DNA from: Pardosa pseudoannulata
Lineage: Eukaryota > Arthropoda > Arachnida > Araneae > Lycosidae
Direction: 5' to 3'
NCBI GenBank assembly: GCA_032207245.1
Contig: CM063508.1
Coordinates: 90,857,820-90,921,819, forward strand
DNA length: 64,000 bases
The notes under the pieces were generated by a model. That model worked only from the letters and a program-made list of their open reading frames with translations, did no database searches and was not told the origin of the DNA. The first letter of the stretch is position 1; each line of letters opens with the position of its first letter. The position numbers and the translations under genes were made by a program. Shown piece by piece: positions 43,100 to 54,505 of the stretch.

Positions 43100-44230
43100 G
43101 TTTTCGCTTTGTCTGTTATTTATTCACATATAACAAACATTATTTATTCTTATATGAGTTATATTTCATATACACTTATACTGTTATTTATTTATTTATA
43201 TGTTTATGAAAGTGTTTAAGAAATGGAAGTTATATTTCATGTGAAAATATTTTTTATGAAAACATCCTGGGTTTTGTTATTTATTTATTCATATGTTTAT
43301 GAAATTGAACACATATTTTATGTGAAAAATTCTCTCTCATTAAAACATGCCCTTTTTCTTGTTATTTCTTTATTCATGTGTTTATAAAACTTTAAAAAAA
43401 ATTCAAGTGAAAAATTCCTTTTATTGAAACGCCCTTTTTTGTTATTTAAATTTATTAAAGTCAAATTACATGCGAAAAATGCTTTCATTAAAACATGCTC
43501 ATTTTTTTGTTATTTATTTCTAAAGTAAAATCATATTTCATGCTATATTCCTAATAACTGATAAGTGGAATTGTACTTTTATTATATTAAAAATTTCTGA
43601 TTAAGTAATGCTATTTTAATTTAATTATAAGTCAAACTTTGGTTGGCGAATAATCATTGTCGTTCCACAATTTCAGTACCTGAAATGTCACTAACAATTT
43701 AGATGTAACTTAAAATTATCAAATTTTCCCTTTTTGGCGTTATTTATTTATTTACATGTTATGAAAAATATGTCATATTTCATACGAAGAATGCCTTGCA
43801 TCATGTGATAATTGGGATTATTTATTTTTAAGTTCAATCATTTTGAATTACGTGATGTCATTTTAAATTAATAATTTAACAAACGTTGATTGGTGAATAA
43901 TCATATTTGCTCCACAATTTTAGAACATAAAATGTCACTAATAAATTATTGTATTTAACCCAAAGTTATCATTTTTTCTCATTACTTACTTATTTACGTA
44001 TTTATTAACCCAGGTCCTACTTAATGCGATGAATATTTGATAAGAAGTGGTAATTAGGGATTGTTTTCTGTTAAGTTATCTTGAATTAAACAATGTCAAA
44101 TTTAGTTTATTAATTAACTAGGTTTTGGCCGGGAATAAACCTTTTTGTTTCACGATTTCAAAGCACAAAATGTCAGTAACAATTTAGTTATACATCAAAA
44201 TTATAATTTTCTCTTCCTTACGCAAGATTC
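43100..44230. repeat. Composite tandem arrays (70-95-bp and about 245-bp units)
   Basis: In 43100-43545 the block TTGTTATTTATTTATTCATA with following GTTTATGAAA recurs about six times, 70-95 bp apart, each followed by a TTTCATGTGAAAA-like block and CATTAAAACATGCCC. In about 43545-44225 a longer unit repeats three times: TTGGTTGGCGAATAATCAT, then CCACAATTTCAG, then AAATGTCACTAACAATTTA. It starts near 43630, 43880 and 44115, and ends in the same TTATTTATTTATTTAC motif as the short unit, so the short repeat is embedded in the long one. Confidence 0.85.
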
Positions 44231-44299
44231 AAAGAGAAATGTAATCAAAATGGCTGTTTCAAATTTTCCATATTTTTTACTTAGAATTGTTATCTATGG

Positions 44300-45085
44300 C
44301 AGAGATTCTCAAACTTTTTTTCACCGTAGCACCCTTAATGGGCATTGGCTATATTTTTAAAATTAAAGTTCCTTATTTATTCTTATTCAATTTCAAGTGA
44401 TAAATTAAAATAATTGTTAACAAACTTATGTAACTAATTCATTCTATAGATCCGTGGTTCTTAAACTAGGTGCTGGGAGTTTATGTGGACCTTCGTCAAA
44501 AATGGAGAAAGGTTGCTATAAGATGTAAAATTATTAAAAAAAACATAAAGATATTTAAAAGTTGAAATTTAAACTATCTTCCCTCATCCCTGCGTCATTT
44601 TTGAAACTTACTAAGGATTGCCTTTGTATTTTATCTCTAAATGCGGCCAATCTTTCTCTACCTCAGCTATTTTCAAACTAGATGGTAAGGCAAAAACGTT
44701 TGAGAACCACTGCTATAGATCGCAATCATTATTTAAAAATGAAAAATTGTAGACAAGATGTATCTATTAGATGATTTTTTAAATTTCTTATTTATGATGG
44801 TAAAAATTCTAGTCTTGAGGAAAAAAATTGCCCTTAAGTTAAATAACCCGCAAGTAACACTAATGTACTCTGAAACGCCTTTTATAAACTGACGTTTTAA
44901 AAGGAACTTTTCAATACTGTTTTTTTTTATCACGTCGAAATTTAATTTCAGAAAAATATTCTTTAAAATAATTCTTTTCAATGTTTAGAACATTTAAAAT
45001 CCTTGAGACACCTTAAAGTTCCGTAATACCTCGCTGTATCCCTGAGAGAAAGTCGAGGCAAGATGTTACAGTTTGAGAACCACAG
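44300..45085. mobile_element. hAT-type MITE (outer), host of a nested element
   Basis: The left end CAGAGATTCTCAAACTTTTT and the right end inverted (CTGTGGTTCTCAAAC) match the CAGTGGTTCTCAAAC ends of many hAT elements. The next bases TCACCGTAGCACCCTT also fit that group. The 8-bp flanks agree only partly, as expected for an old insertion. It is non-coding and interrupted by the element at 44452-44712. Confidence 0.65.
44452..44712. mobile_element. hAT-type MITE (inner) with 8-bp target duplication
   Basis: The 261-bp element has left end CCGTGGTTCTTAAAC and inverted right end CAGTGGTTCTCAAAC. The exact 8-bp repeat CTATAGAT flanks it at 44444-44451 and 44713-44720. It is non-coding. It lies inside an element with the same type of ends, so it inserted later. 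Confidence 0.88.
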
Positions 45086-46799
45086 TCTTAGATCATTTGA
45101 TAATAGTTGCATAAAGCTGTCATAGCTACCTAGAATGTTATTTTCTAGGTATTATTCTAGGTATTATTTTCTAGGTTTTTCAGTCTATGTAATAATTTAA
45201 CATATGAAAATATTAAAAATTTAACTAATTTTAACTTTTATTTGAAATTTTTTAAGTATAAGACAAAATGCGTAGTGTAATTTTGTTTTATGGTTATAGA
45301 AGTTGACTCAGTGAAATATAAGAATATTTTATATAGTTATTACTCAGAAAACAAATTTTGGAATATGATGGAGATTATTTTGAAACATAGGCATTAAAAT
45401 ATATTAAAAACCTAAAATGCAGTATTATTTTTTAACATGGAATTACAAGATTGCAAAACACTTCCAAGCTAACAAAATTATCATAATTTAGAGGCTGTGA
45501 TTGAAATTCTTCAGGCTTTAAGTATTATTTACATTACACATATCACATTAGAATGTAACGTTACTGAATTCCGAAATGACTGAAATTGAGCCGTTCCCAC
45601 TTTTATTTATTGTTCTTCTATGTTAATATCCATACGCTCTTTTATGATGACTAATTTCTCCTTTCCATATTTAAAAAAATGCAATTTATAAAGTTTCTTT
45701 GTAAAATGAATATATGAAATCATGGGCAGATGCTAATCAGCTATCTCATTTCATTTTAACTACCCGAGATAAAATTGACTGTGGGAGAAACATTTGAATA
45801 TCGAGGGATTTTTAAAAGATTAATTTAAAGTTGTTTTTTGATTACTATATTTAAATATAATTGCATGTCATATGAATGATTTTTTTTCACAAGTATCTGC
45901 GACTGATGTTTTTACGAATTTTAAAATTAGATTGAGAAAATAGAATAAATATAAATCTAAAATTGCAGAAGCTAATAATTTGACTATTTATTGCCATATA
46001 GATATTTTATCACTACCTTTTGATAAAAATAAGCGTATAATACCAGCATAATTTTTTTTATCAAAAGATGGCATGTGATTTTTTTTATGTGTAACAAAAA
46101 ACTTCAGATTTTTAAACTACTCGCTTTAGACAGAAAATCGCATAGAATGGCGAAAGCGGTTTAAGAGAATGAATGTCAAAATTATTTAAAACGTTTTTTA
46201 TATCTGTCATAAAAAAAATGCAAAATTAAATGTAAAAAATTGTAAGCTCGAGATTTAATTTCTGACTGAATAGAACTGGAGGGAAAAGAGAAACAGAAAA
46301 AAAAGTTTGACTTAAAAAAAAAAAAAAGGTTGTGCCACGTAAAGCGCTAAACCCGTGTATCTGGCGTTCTGCCCACTTCTCTCCAACGAGCCCAATATTC
46401 CCGAATTTCGCCAAGGCCAAGGTAAGTGAGGCAAATTGGTGGAATAAAAAAGAATAAGAGTCAACAAGGGGTAGGAAAACTAGGGAAAGAGAATCTAAAA
46501 AGGTCGGTAGTCGAAATTAGAGGCCTTTGAGTTGCTCTCTGTTTGTACAGGACAGTTGGCTCCTCACCACTCCCTAACCATTTTCCGGATGTGTACATAA
46601 ACTGTGAAATATATGCACCTTTCTTACCGATGGCGCGTGGAGTCTGCTTTTTTTATTTCTATTTATTTTTTTTTTCTTATGAGGATGTTAACGATTTTTC
46701 CAGGGAGTCATGTCTTGTTTTCGGCATGAAAAAACGAGTTGGATTGTTGCAAGATAATTTCTTTTAACTCCATGAGTAATGCACATTAAACTGCGTATT
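45086..46799. other. AT-rich stretch; less AT-rich island at 46320-46770
   Basis: On the + strand the island holds an open segment at about 46311-46421, ending CCAAGGCCAAG followed by the strong donor GTAAGTGAG at 46422. No pyrimidine-rich acceptor precedes it (an A-run does), so if transcribed it would be a first exon. The minus strand is also open here. No product is assigned. Confidence 0.3.
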
Positions 46800-47880
46800 A
46801 AATCTATAGCTTAATTTTTTTTTTTTCCAACTAAATAGAAAGTGGATTTCAGACTCGTATTTTATTATTCTTTTTAACTTGTTATACCGTTTTGTATTTT
46901 ATGCTCATTTCAAACAGCGTGTTGTATTTGAGTTTTTATATTTTTTTATTTATATATGTTTTAATTTGTTTTTAATAAAACCGGAGGCAGTACCTCGACA
47001 ACTAACTGTTTTCAGTTGATATAAGGTTTAATTTATATCCTTGGTTAGACTTTTAAGCTAATTATTTAAATACGCACTTATTTTAAATAATTTTTAAATA
47101 ATCTGTGGGAAATAGGTTAAGAGCTGTCAGTTTATCTGTACTTTAGTACTACTGTATTTTGTCAAATATACATTATCTACTTATTATACTATTTAAATAT
47201 TGCTACAAAGATTTGTCCCGCAAAAAAACTATAGCTTAACTAAATAAAAGGTTGATTTTAGACTCTTTTTATTTTTTTTAAGCTTGTTGTGCCGTTTAGA
47301 ACTTTGTGCTTATTTTAAGCTTCAGATTAAAAAAAATTACTTTAAAAATATATTTTGAACAAAATAGAGTCAGTATCTAGAATACTGTTTTCAGTTGATA
47401 TATATTTCAATTCATATTCTTGATTAGTCTTTTATGCTAATTTTGCAGACGCTTGTTTTTAATTATTTTTTAAAGAATCTATAGAAAAATGGTTTAAAAG
47501 TTGTCAATTTGTCTGTTCTTTTAAACCTCTGTATTGTGTTGAAAAGAAATTATTCACTTATTTTAGTATTATATTGTTATTACGTATATTTGTCACACCA
47601 AAATTCTTTAGCTTAATTTTTTTACCGAAATAAATGGTGAGTTTAGATTTGTATACTATTTTGTAAGATTTAATTTATGTCTTTGGTTTGCCTTTTATGT
47701 GCAATTTTGCAGAGGCTTATTTTAAATATTTTTTAAAGGAACTAGGACAAAATAGGTTAAGATATGCTAGCTTATCTGCCCTTGATTGCTTCATCCTTTA
47801 TTTTTTGTTAAAAGTCGTAACTTATTATTTCAGTGGTTAAATTTTACCACATATAATCACGAAGAACTTATTTTATTATT
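46800..47880. repeat. Diverged tandem array, about 380-430-bp units, three copies
   Basis: The TATAGCTTAA..TAAATA..GATTT(C/T)AGACTC block recurs at about 46806, 47232 and 47610. The CAGTTGATATA..TTTAATTTATATCCTTGGTTAGAC block recurs at about 47016, 47393 and 47665. Copies are diverged and non-coding. Confidence 0.7.
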
Positions 47881-49887
47881 TAAATGAAGCAGAAATTCTG
47901 CTAATTTTTGAATTCTTTAAGATTCTTAATCTTTGAATATTTCTGTACAGTTTATAATATTTAAAAAAAAAAGTATAAAACTTTTTGTTGAATGGCGCAG
48001 TTGCATTTTTAAGATTAATTTTAAGCATTTTTTACTATTCATTTTATGCTTAATTTACAATTCTGAAATAACAACAAATTCTAAATTTGAAAAAAATAAC
48101 ATTTTGACAATTTTTATTAGCAATCAAAGTTTTTCTGGATTCCTGGTTGTTATGATTAAACTTCAATTACTTCAGAATACTAAGTAAATTTGAATGGTCA
48201 GCGAATACGTTATAATTGATATCTACGCAACGTATTACAAAATGTTACACATACAGCTTTAAATAATCCTTAATTAGCCCTTTAAACTCATTTCCTCTTA
48301 TTAAAGTCTAACGTTTTAAAGTTAAAATGATATGTTTAATGCCTTCGAGATTTCTATTTCATAAGCATTTTGAAAAAGTCTCATGATTTCCGAAAGTATA
48401 GCTATCTTAAACCTCAGAGTTAACATATAGTGTAATTTAAGAGAAATTGCGAAGATATTGAAAGCGTATGTATAATTATTTATGTAATGAAAGTTAATTT
48501 GAAAGCATCACAGAATTTTTAAGGCATTTGATCGTTAGTGTCACTGAAACAATAATTACCAATACAAGCTTAATTTAATTATTTTAAAAATTAGTATAAA
48601 TGTTGTTATATCTGTATAAATTATGCTAATAAATAATGATGAATATATTTATATCAAAAGGGTTTTTCAATTCAGTTGAAAGTATAGTTTATTAAATGAT
48701 CATTTTAATTTGAAATTCTAAAGAAATAATCTTTTGTGCATACATGTGTAAAATTGAAAGAGCTGGGAAAACATACTTTGTTAATACACATTGGTAAAAT
48801 GTTGAAATATAGGAATGTAAAGCAGCTATTTTTAAACTGTAAACAATCTTTATTTTATATGTCAGTAGATTTTACCGTTTTTTTTTCCTTTTTTTTTCAC
48901 GTTTATATTCGAAAAAAATTATTTACTGCTTTAAAACATACGTATGCTAATATTTGAAATTTTATGTCTGTACATTAACTGTGACTAGTTTTTTTTTTAA
49001 CTTCCTATAATTCTATCATTTACCGTTTTTGATAACTCTGTTACTGGCCATTTTTCATAATGCCAATCTCCGAGACAATTTTGATCATCTTTTCTTTCTG
49101 ATTTGTGTAAATAGGAACCTCTTTGTTATCAGTTGCGTATATAATCTTTATTGTAAATTCCCTTTATTTCACGATGCTTATGAAATAATGAACTCTTTAG
49201 CCATATTACGGTCATTTTTAAATACATATAAGTATTTAATATCAGTATAGGTGCGCAAATAAACAAAACGTTTTGAATTAATACAACGATTTTAGTTCAA
49301 ACTATTTAATACATACAAGAAGCAGCGAGTGACCATTATTCTGATAAAGTTTCATTTTCTTTTTAACTGTTGATTCATAAACAGCCAAAATGAATCAAGC
49401 TTTCTGAATAAAACTTAAACAATGAGTATAAATGAGCATAAAGATTAGAGTAATTCAGAAATGTAAGCTACAAATAAATTAACTAATCAAACACTGCTTT
49501 GAACAGGCTGTGGAACTTTATTCTGAATCTCAGTAAGTTTAAAAATATTTCAATGTTTAAAAAAGGAAATGGGACTCTCTCAACCTTTATCAAATCGATT
49601 TTTTAATTTTTACTTAAATTATATCAGGTATTTTGTCAAAAAATGTATAGTTTTTATAAGAATTGAAAGTCAGGCCCCGATTAATGAAGATAATACAATT
49701 TAAACAACCATAGTCATGTACAGAAAATCGTAAAGTTATTTGAATTTTTCTCAAAATACTTCTTTTTCAGTACTTAAGTATGATTGAAAAAAAAATTCCA
49801 TACTTCTAAAAGACGTGAAATTTTGTATTAAATTTTTCTCTGACAACACTTCAATCAATGAATATAATTTTTTTCCTTGATAAATAA
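47881..49887. other. AT-rich stretch, no gene recognised
   Basis: An 84-codon open frame at 47933-48187 (+) is low-complexity Phe/Ile/Lys sequence typical of AT-rich chance frames. Nothing else was seen. Confidence 0.5.
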
Positions 49888-50402
49888 AATAAATAATATT
49901 AATTCAGGAAATTCGTAAAAAATTGTGCCTTTTTGATAGAATTTCAAATTTTTTAATTCATTCTATATAATTTTATGCTCAATATAATAGAATAAAACTT
50001 ATTTCATTTAAAAATAAACACATTTTTATTAGATCAAGATTATTTAATGAATTTTAAAGCAATAGAAAAAATTTTAGGCATACTTATGCATCACCAAGTA
50101 TTGTAAAACTGTGTATGGTAAGTACTTACTTGATTCTCTAATATAAATAATATAAATAATATTAATTCATGAAAGTCACAAAAATGTGCCTTTTTGATAG
50201 AATTTCAAATTTTTTAATTCATTTTATAAAATTTTATGCTCAATATAATCTAATAAAACATATTTTATTTAAAAGTAAACACATTTTTATTAGATAAAGT
50301 TTATTTTATGAATTTTAAAGCAATAGAAAAAAATGTTAGGCATACTTATGCATCACCAAGTATTGCAGTACTGTGTATGGCAAGTACTTATTTGATTCTC
50401 TG
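49888..50402. repeat. Two-copy tandem duplication, period about 264 bp
   Basis: Copies are about 49890-50142 and 50154-50402. They share GTGCCTTTTTGATAGAATTT, ATTTTATGCTCAATATAATC-like and CATACTTATGCATCACCAAG blocks with high identity. A GGTAAGTACTT in copy 1 is GGCAAGTACTT in copy 2. Confidence 0.9.
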
Positions 50403-51243
50403 CATTTTGTTAAAATATGAAAACAACGAAGAAGTTTACATTGTAATATAACAGAAAAGGCGTGAAGTCTACTCTAATGTATTATCTTAATTGATAAATT
50501 TCGTTCATCTAAAAATATTGAAGTTTTTATGTTTCATATGCTGTAAAGTCGAAAACGTCTCAGTTCCCTTATGTATACGTCGTTATCTTTGTTCACTATA
50601 GATAAAATCAAAAGAAGCAACTAAACATACCGGAAATATATTAATAGTCAACGATCTCTTTTCGAGCGCTTTTGGCTTTGGAAAACCCTAACCAAACCCA
50701 GAATGGCATCGTAAATTATCTTCCGGTGACGGATTCCTTCAGCAACAGCGAGTACTGCTTCTGTGTATTTTGGGTACACCACCCTACAATTATTCACCTC
50801 GTTAAAGAAAGAACAAAACCAAAAGGGAAAAAAATGAGAAAAAACAGGCTTAACCAGATTCCCCCCTTCCTCAGGTGAAAAAGTGGAAACGTAATGTGGT
50901 ATAAGCATGAGCGTCCCACTTAATCTGGATATTTCGTTACCTGGAATAATGTTGGTTTAATTGTCATCAATCTGTTATGTTGCTTCAAAAAACCACAATA
51001 AATAGGCTTTTCTTTCTCCTACTTCTCATACTTTCAAGTTGAGTTCAAATTATTATCATTGCCTATAAATTTTTAAGGTTATGGTCTCAAATTGTGCAAC
51101 ATTTGGTTCAGTGGAAGAGAAATTTATTCTGTGTTTTGAGAAGCCACCTTTCTCAGACATATTAGAATTGCATACAGACCAGAAGCTTATTGTCATCTAG
51201 ACTTCAACATCCTCTAAATTTTAAAATCTAACAGTTAGTTCTT
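50403..51243. other. AT-rich stretch with an island at 50640-50900
   Basis: The island has open frames on both strands (50672-50878 + and 50648-50908 -), with no recognised domain and no splice signals that choose between them. Confidence 0.4.
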
Positions 51244-51525
51244 TGTGAAAGAGAGCAACTACCTAGCAGCAATTGAATTTCATATCTAACAGAATCATGG
51301 GAATTATAACAAGTTCCGGTTAGCCATCGTGCTGCTAAAAATAAGGACCGTAGCACTTAGCATCGTAGCATCTAACATTATGCACCGTAGCATCTAACAT
51401 TTAGGTCTCGGTGAAAGAAAGCAACTACCTAGCAGCAATTAAATTTCATATCAAAAAACCATGGGAATTATAACAGGTCTCGGTTAGCCATCTTACTGCT
51501 AAAAATAAGGTCTGCAGCTCCCAAT
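51244..51525. repeat. Two-copy tandem duplication, period about 168 bp, with internal minirepeat
   Basis: GAGAGCAACTACCTAGCAGC at about 51252 recurs with one change at about 51419, followed in both by GGGAATTATAACA and a CGGTTAGCCATC..CTGCTAAAAATAAGG block. Between them ACCGTAGCATCTAACATT recurs as a short internal repeat (about 51348-51402). Confidence 0.9.
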
Positions 51526-52950
51526 CAACCAACCAAGGGTATTATAAATACTTCCTGAATTTATTATAGGAACCAAAATTTGGACCTACTTTAACGTTTA
51601 CTTTTGGATACATTAAAAGATTCAATTTTAATGCCTGTTGTTAAGCTTTACAAATACACATTTTGTGACAGTTTCCTAAGAACCTAAGGACATATTTGAA
51701 TGTGCAAAACTCATACAGAGTTAATGAAATAAAATTACTATTTTTAAGATTCTTTTGAGTCTTGTTTATAATGTGAAAAAAACTCTAATGCATGAACACA
51801 GCTGACTATTGCAGACTTCCCATGAAACTGAATATGTTAAGTATGATGCAGGAAATAAATTTTGGTAGTTATTAATGAACTGTAAAAAAAGTATTAAATC
51901 AGTTGTTGTTCTGTTTCATCACCTTATCATCTAGTAGGATTGTCTTTTTGTCCATTTATTCCAAGATAGAATAAAAAAAATTCTGGATTTTTTTTCAATT
52001 TTGGACTGCGATAACAAAAATTATTTTAGAGAAAGTTCCGTTTTTAATCGTTTTTTATCATTCAAAAGTAGTATGGGCTATAAAATATATTTCTTGTCAA
52101 TAGATTTTATTTAAATTTAACAAACTAAGAACGCAATAGACAAATTTTAAGAATTATTTTAAATTATTTGGAATCTTCTTCTTAACGATTTCCAGTAATA
52201 ATAATAGTTACAACATTAATAACTCGTTCATTAAATATTTGTAGAGCTGATTATTCCTATCATTATTATTGTTTTCGTTGAACATTAAAAATTAGTTTTA
52301 GGATCACGTTTAAAATATAAAAACAGATCTTTCATAAGTACAAATTCACTAAACTAATAAGTGAAGCGAAGTGGAAAATACAGCAAGCAAGTTTTATCAA
52401 TTTTGTCTGAATTTTACTTTCACATTTTAAGACTGTTTTAAACTTTTAGAAGCAATTCATATTTTATTTTTTGTTTGTCTTCCTATTTTTCCCCCTTTTA
52501 TAAAAATCTTTCATTGATCTATACAAATTTAAGTGAAAAATGCAGGTTCATACATACGTGTTCAGCGAAAGAGGCATAACCATTGAGAAACTTTTGGTTG
52601 AAGCTTTTATGCTCAAGAATTAAATCTTGATATTTTAAATTTTTATTTTCCCAAAAGAAAACGAGCGTCATCTCCTCTGCCGGTTATATATTTGGAAATT
52701 TTAAATAGGATTTCTCTCGTGCTGTGCTTGACCACTCATAAGCCACTTTGGGTTAACTACCCAAGTCTTCCCCGTTTTTATCATCTTTTAAAATACTTGA
52801 TGAGATTTCGTTGTTGCGCTGCGCTCCTGCTGATTGAGTTAGGTTGCTAAATTCTCAAACTGGAGGGGGTGCAGGATATACCGGAAGTTGAGATATACAG
52901 CGTGTATATATGTGTGACGGAATATTTCTGAAATCCTTTTTGTGTTCCAG
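51526..52950. other. AT-rich stretch, no gene recognised
   Basis: About 52670-52900 is less AT-rich and has no named feature. Confidence 0.5.
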
Positions 52951-53130
52951 GATGACATTCTGCTGTTTTTCTGCTGCCTGGATGCTAAGCGTATTTTCCC
53001 TGATGCTGCTCTACGAGATATATTTCAATCTTATTTGATCGCCGTAATCCGAGAACATAACAGACAAATTTTAATAAATAGTTTAAGTGTTCCGTTTAAA
53101 TCGAGACTGAAAGCTATTTACTGCTTTTAA
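52951..53130 (+). CDS. Possible terminal exon, product unknown (weak)
   Basis: The acceptor-like CCTTTTTGTGTTCCAG ends at 52950. In phase 0, which would match the exit phase of the exon at 21930-22030, a frame is open for 59 codons (DDILLFFCCLDAKRIFPDAA... to ...KAIYCF) and ends with TAA at 53128-53130. AATAAA follows at 53158-53163, with a GT-rich stretch about 25 bp later. The peptide matches no family I know and is Phe/Cys/Leu rich. A second frame opens with a hydrophobic stretch (MTFCCFSAAWMLSVFSLMLL). This may be chance; the link to the upstream exon is inference only. Confidence 0.2.
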   Translation, partial: DDILLFFCCLDAKRIFPDAALRDIFQSYLIAVIREHNRQILINSLSVPFKSRLKAIYCF

Positions 53131-53399
53131 GATGAGGGTAGGAAAATTTGCTTTTTAAATAAAAATGAATATTTTTAATTACTGATGTGGCTTATTTCTG
53201 TTTGATCTATAAAGTTTTTTTTTTTTTTAATTTTAACTTCGTTTTATTTTTCTATAGAGTTGTATGTAAAAGACTACATGCAATTCTTATAACCCGGTAA
53301 TCGCTTTTTTATGTGTATCAACACATTAGGGTAGATTACTGTGATTAAAAGTTGCTTCTTTAAGCTTTCCTCAGCATTTTTTTCAATGCTTTCAGTATT
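53131..53399. other. AT-rich stretch, no gene recognised
   Basis: A short T tract at about 53216-53228. Nothing else. Confidence 0.5.
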
Positions 53400-53400
53400 C

Positions 53401-53443
<43 letters not shown>

Positions 53444-53457
53444 ATATATATATATAC

Positions 53458-53490
<33 letters not shown>

Positions 53491-53556
53491 AGAGTGTGCG
53501 AGAGAGAGGGGTCGTGTATGCGTGTAAGATATATCCTATACTCCAACACACACACT

Positions 53557-53644
<88 letters not shown>

Positions 53645-53650
53645 TATATC
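53400..53650. repeat. Compound (AT)n/(GT)n/(AC)n microsatellite
   Basis: An AT tract, a GT tract, a unique spacer at about 53491-53545, an AC tract and a long AT tract. The arrangement is roughly palindromic (AT-GT-spacer-AC-AT). ORFs are translated repeat. Confidence 0.97.
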
Positions 53651-53985
53651 GTGATCCAGTGTTAAGGCGAATGAAAAACAGTCTTTCTTGATAATAATAA
53701 GTTTATTAAATCATAGTTTCTTTTAAAAGCAAAACTTGAGCCATTTTCATTGTTCGTGGCCGAGCCAAGCGTGGAGAAGGTGTTGACAGCTCCATGTCCA
53801 CGCGCTAACTGCTCTTATCTGTTTGCAAACTCAAAAAAATCTTCCAAAATGCTTCATCCTGACCGAATTATCATAAAAATTTACGCGAGTTGGGTCTTTT
53901 TCATTTATTTTATTATTAAAAAAGAGTTCCCTTTTTAAAATCGTTTATAACTCACGTAATTTCCCACTACATCTTTTTTAGACCT

Positions 53986-53987
<2 letters not shown>
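53651..53987. other. Short unique stretch, no gene recognised
   Basis: About 53750-53860 is less AT-rich with a 62-codon open frame (+); no domain. Confidence 0.45.
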
Positions 53988-54042
<55 letters not shown>

Positions 54043-54044
54043 CA
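53988..54044. repeat. (AT)n microsatellite
   Basis: A pure AT tract abutting the LTR-like repeat. Confidence 0.97.
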
Positions 54045-54418
54045 TGTTGGCGAGACTCATTCAAAATCACAACAGAGTTTATATCTGGTAATAAACATGA
54101 AATCCGTACAACAGACAGGCATCTTTACAACTTCGTGCAAACAGACAATGTGATCCCGCACATACACTTTTCAAGTAGGGATTCCTGAGGTAAAAGACTA
54201 CGAATAATCCCTAAGCACAATTGATCACGTGATACAAAATACCCATGTTTAAAGAGAACTCGCTAACTATTGGCTAAAGCAGTCCAGACAGAGGCTGAAC
54301 TAAGTCTATAGCGTGTCTCGAGGGAAAAATCTGAATTACCGCGCAGACCCCGAACTCAATTTATGAACAAAAGTTATTAAATTAATATTAAAATACGTAA
54401 ATAAGGGATTTTAATATT

Positions 54419-54421
<3 letters not shown>
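54045..54421 (-). mobile_element. LTR-like dispersed repeat, copy 2 (inverted)
   Basis: This matches 10126-10528 as a reverse complement throughout. Read on the minus strand it begins TGTAATATTAAAATCCC and ends GAGTCTCGCCAACA, giving TG..CA ends of 377 bp. Near the 3' end TACCAGATATAAACTCTG replaces the AATAAA-type signal of copy 1. It is flanked by AT repeats on one side and AC then AT repeats on the other, so a target duplication cannot be read. No retroelement coding sequence lies nearby. Solo LTR is the favoured reading. Confidence 0.5.
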
Positions 54422-54498
<77 letters not shown>

Positions 54499-54505
54499 AT
54501 ATTAT
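54422..54505. repeat. (AC)n(AT)n microsatellite
   Basis: An AC tract then an AT tract, immediately next to the LTR-like repeat. Confidence 0.97.
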
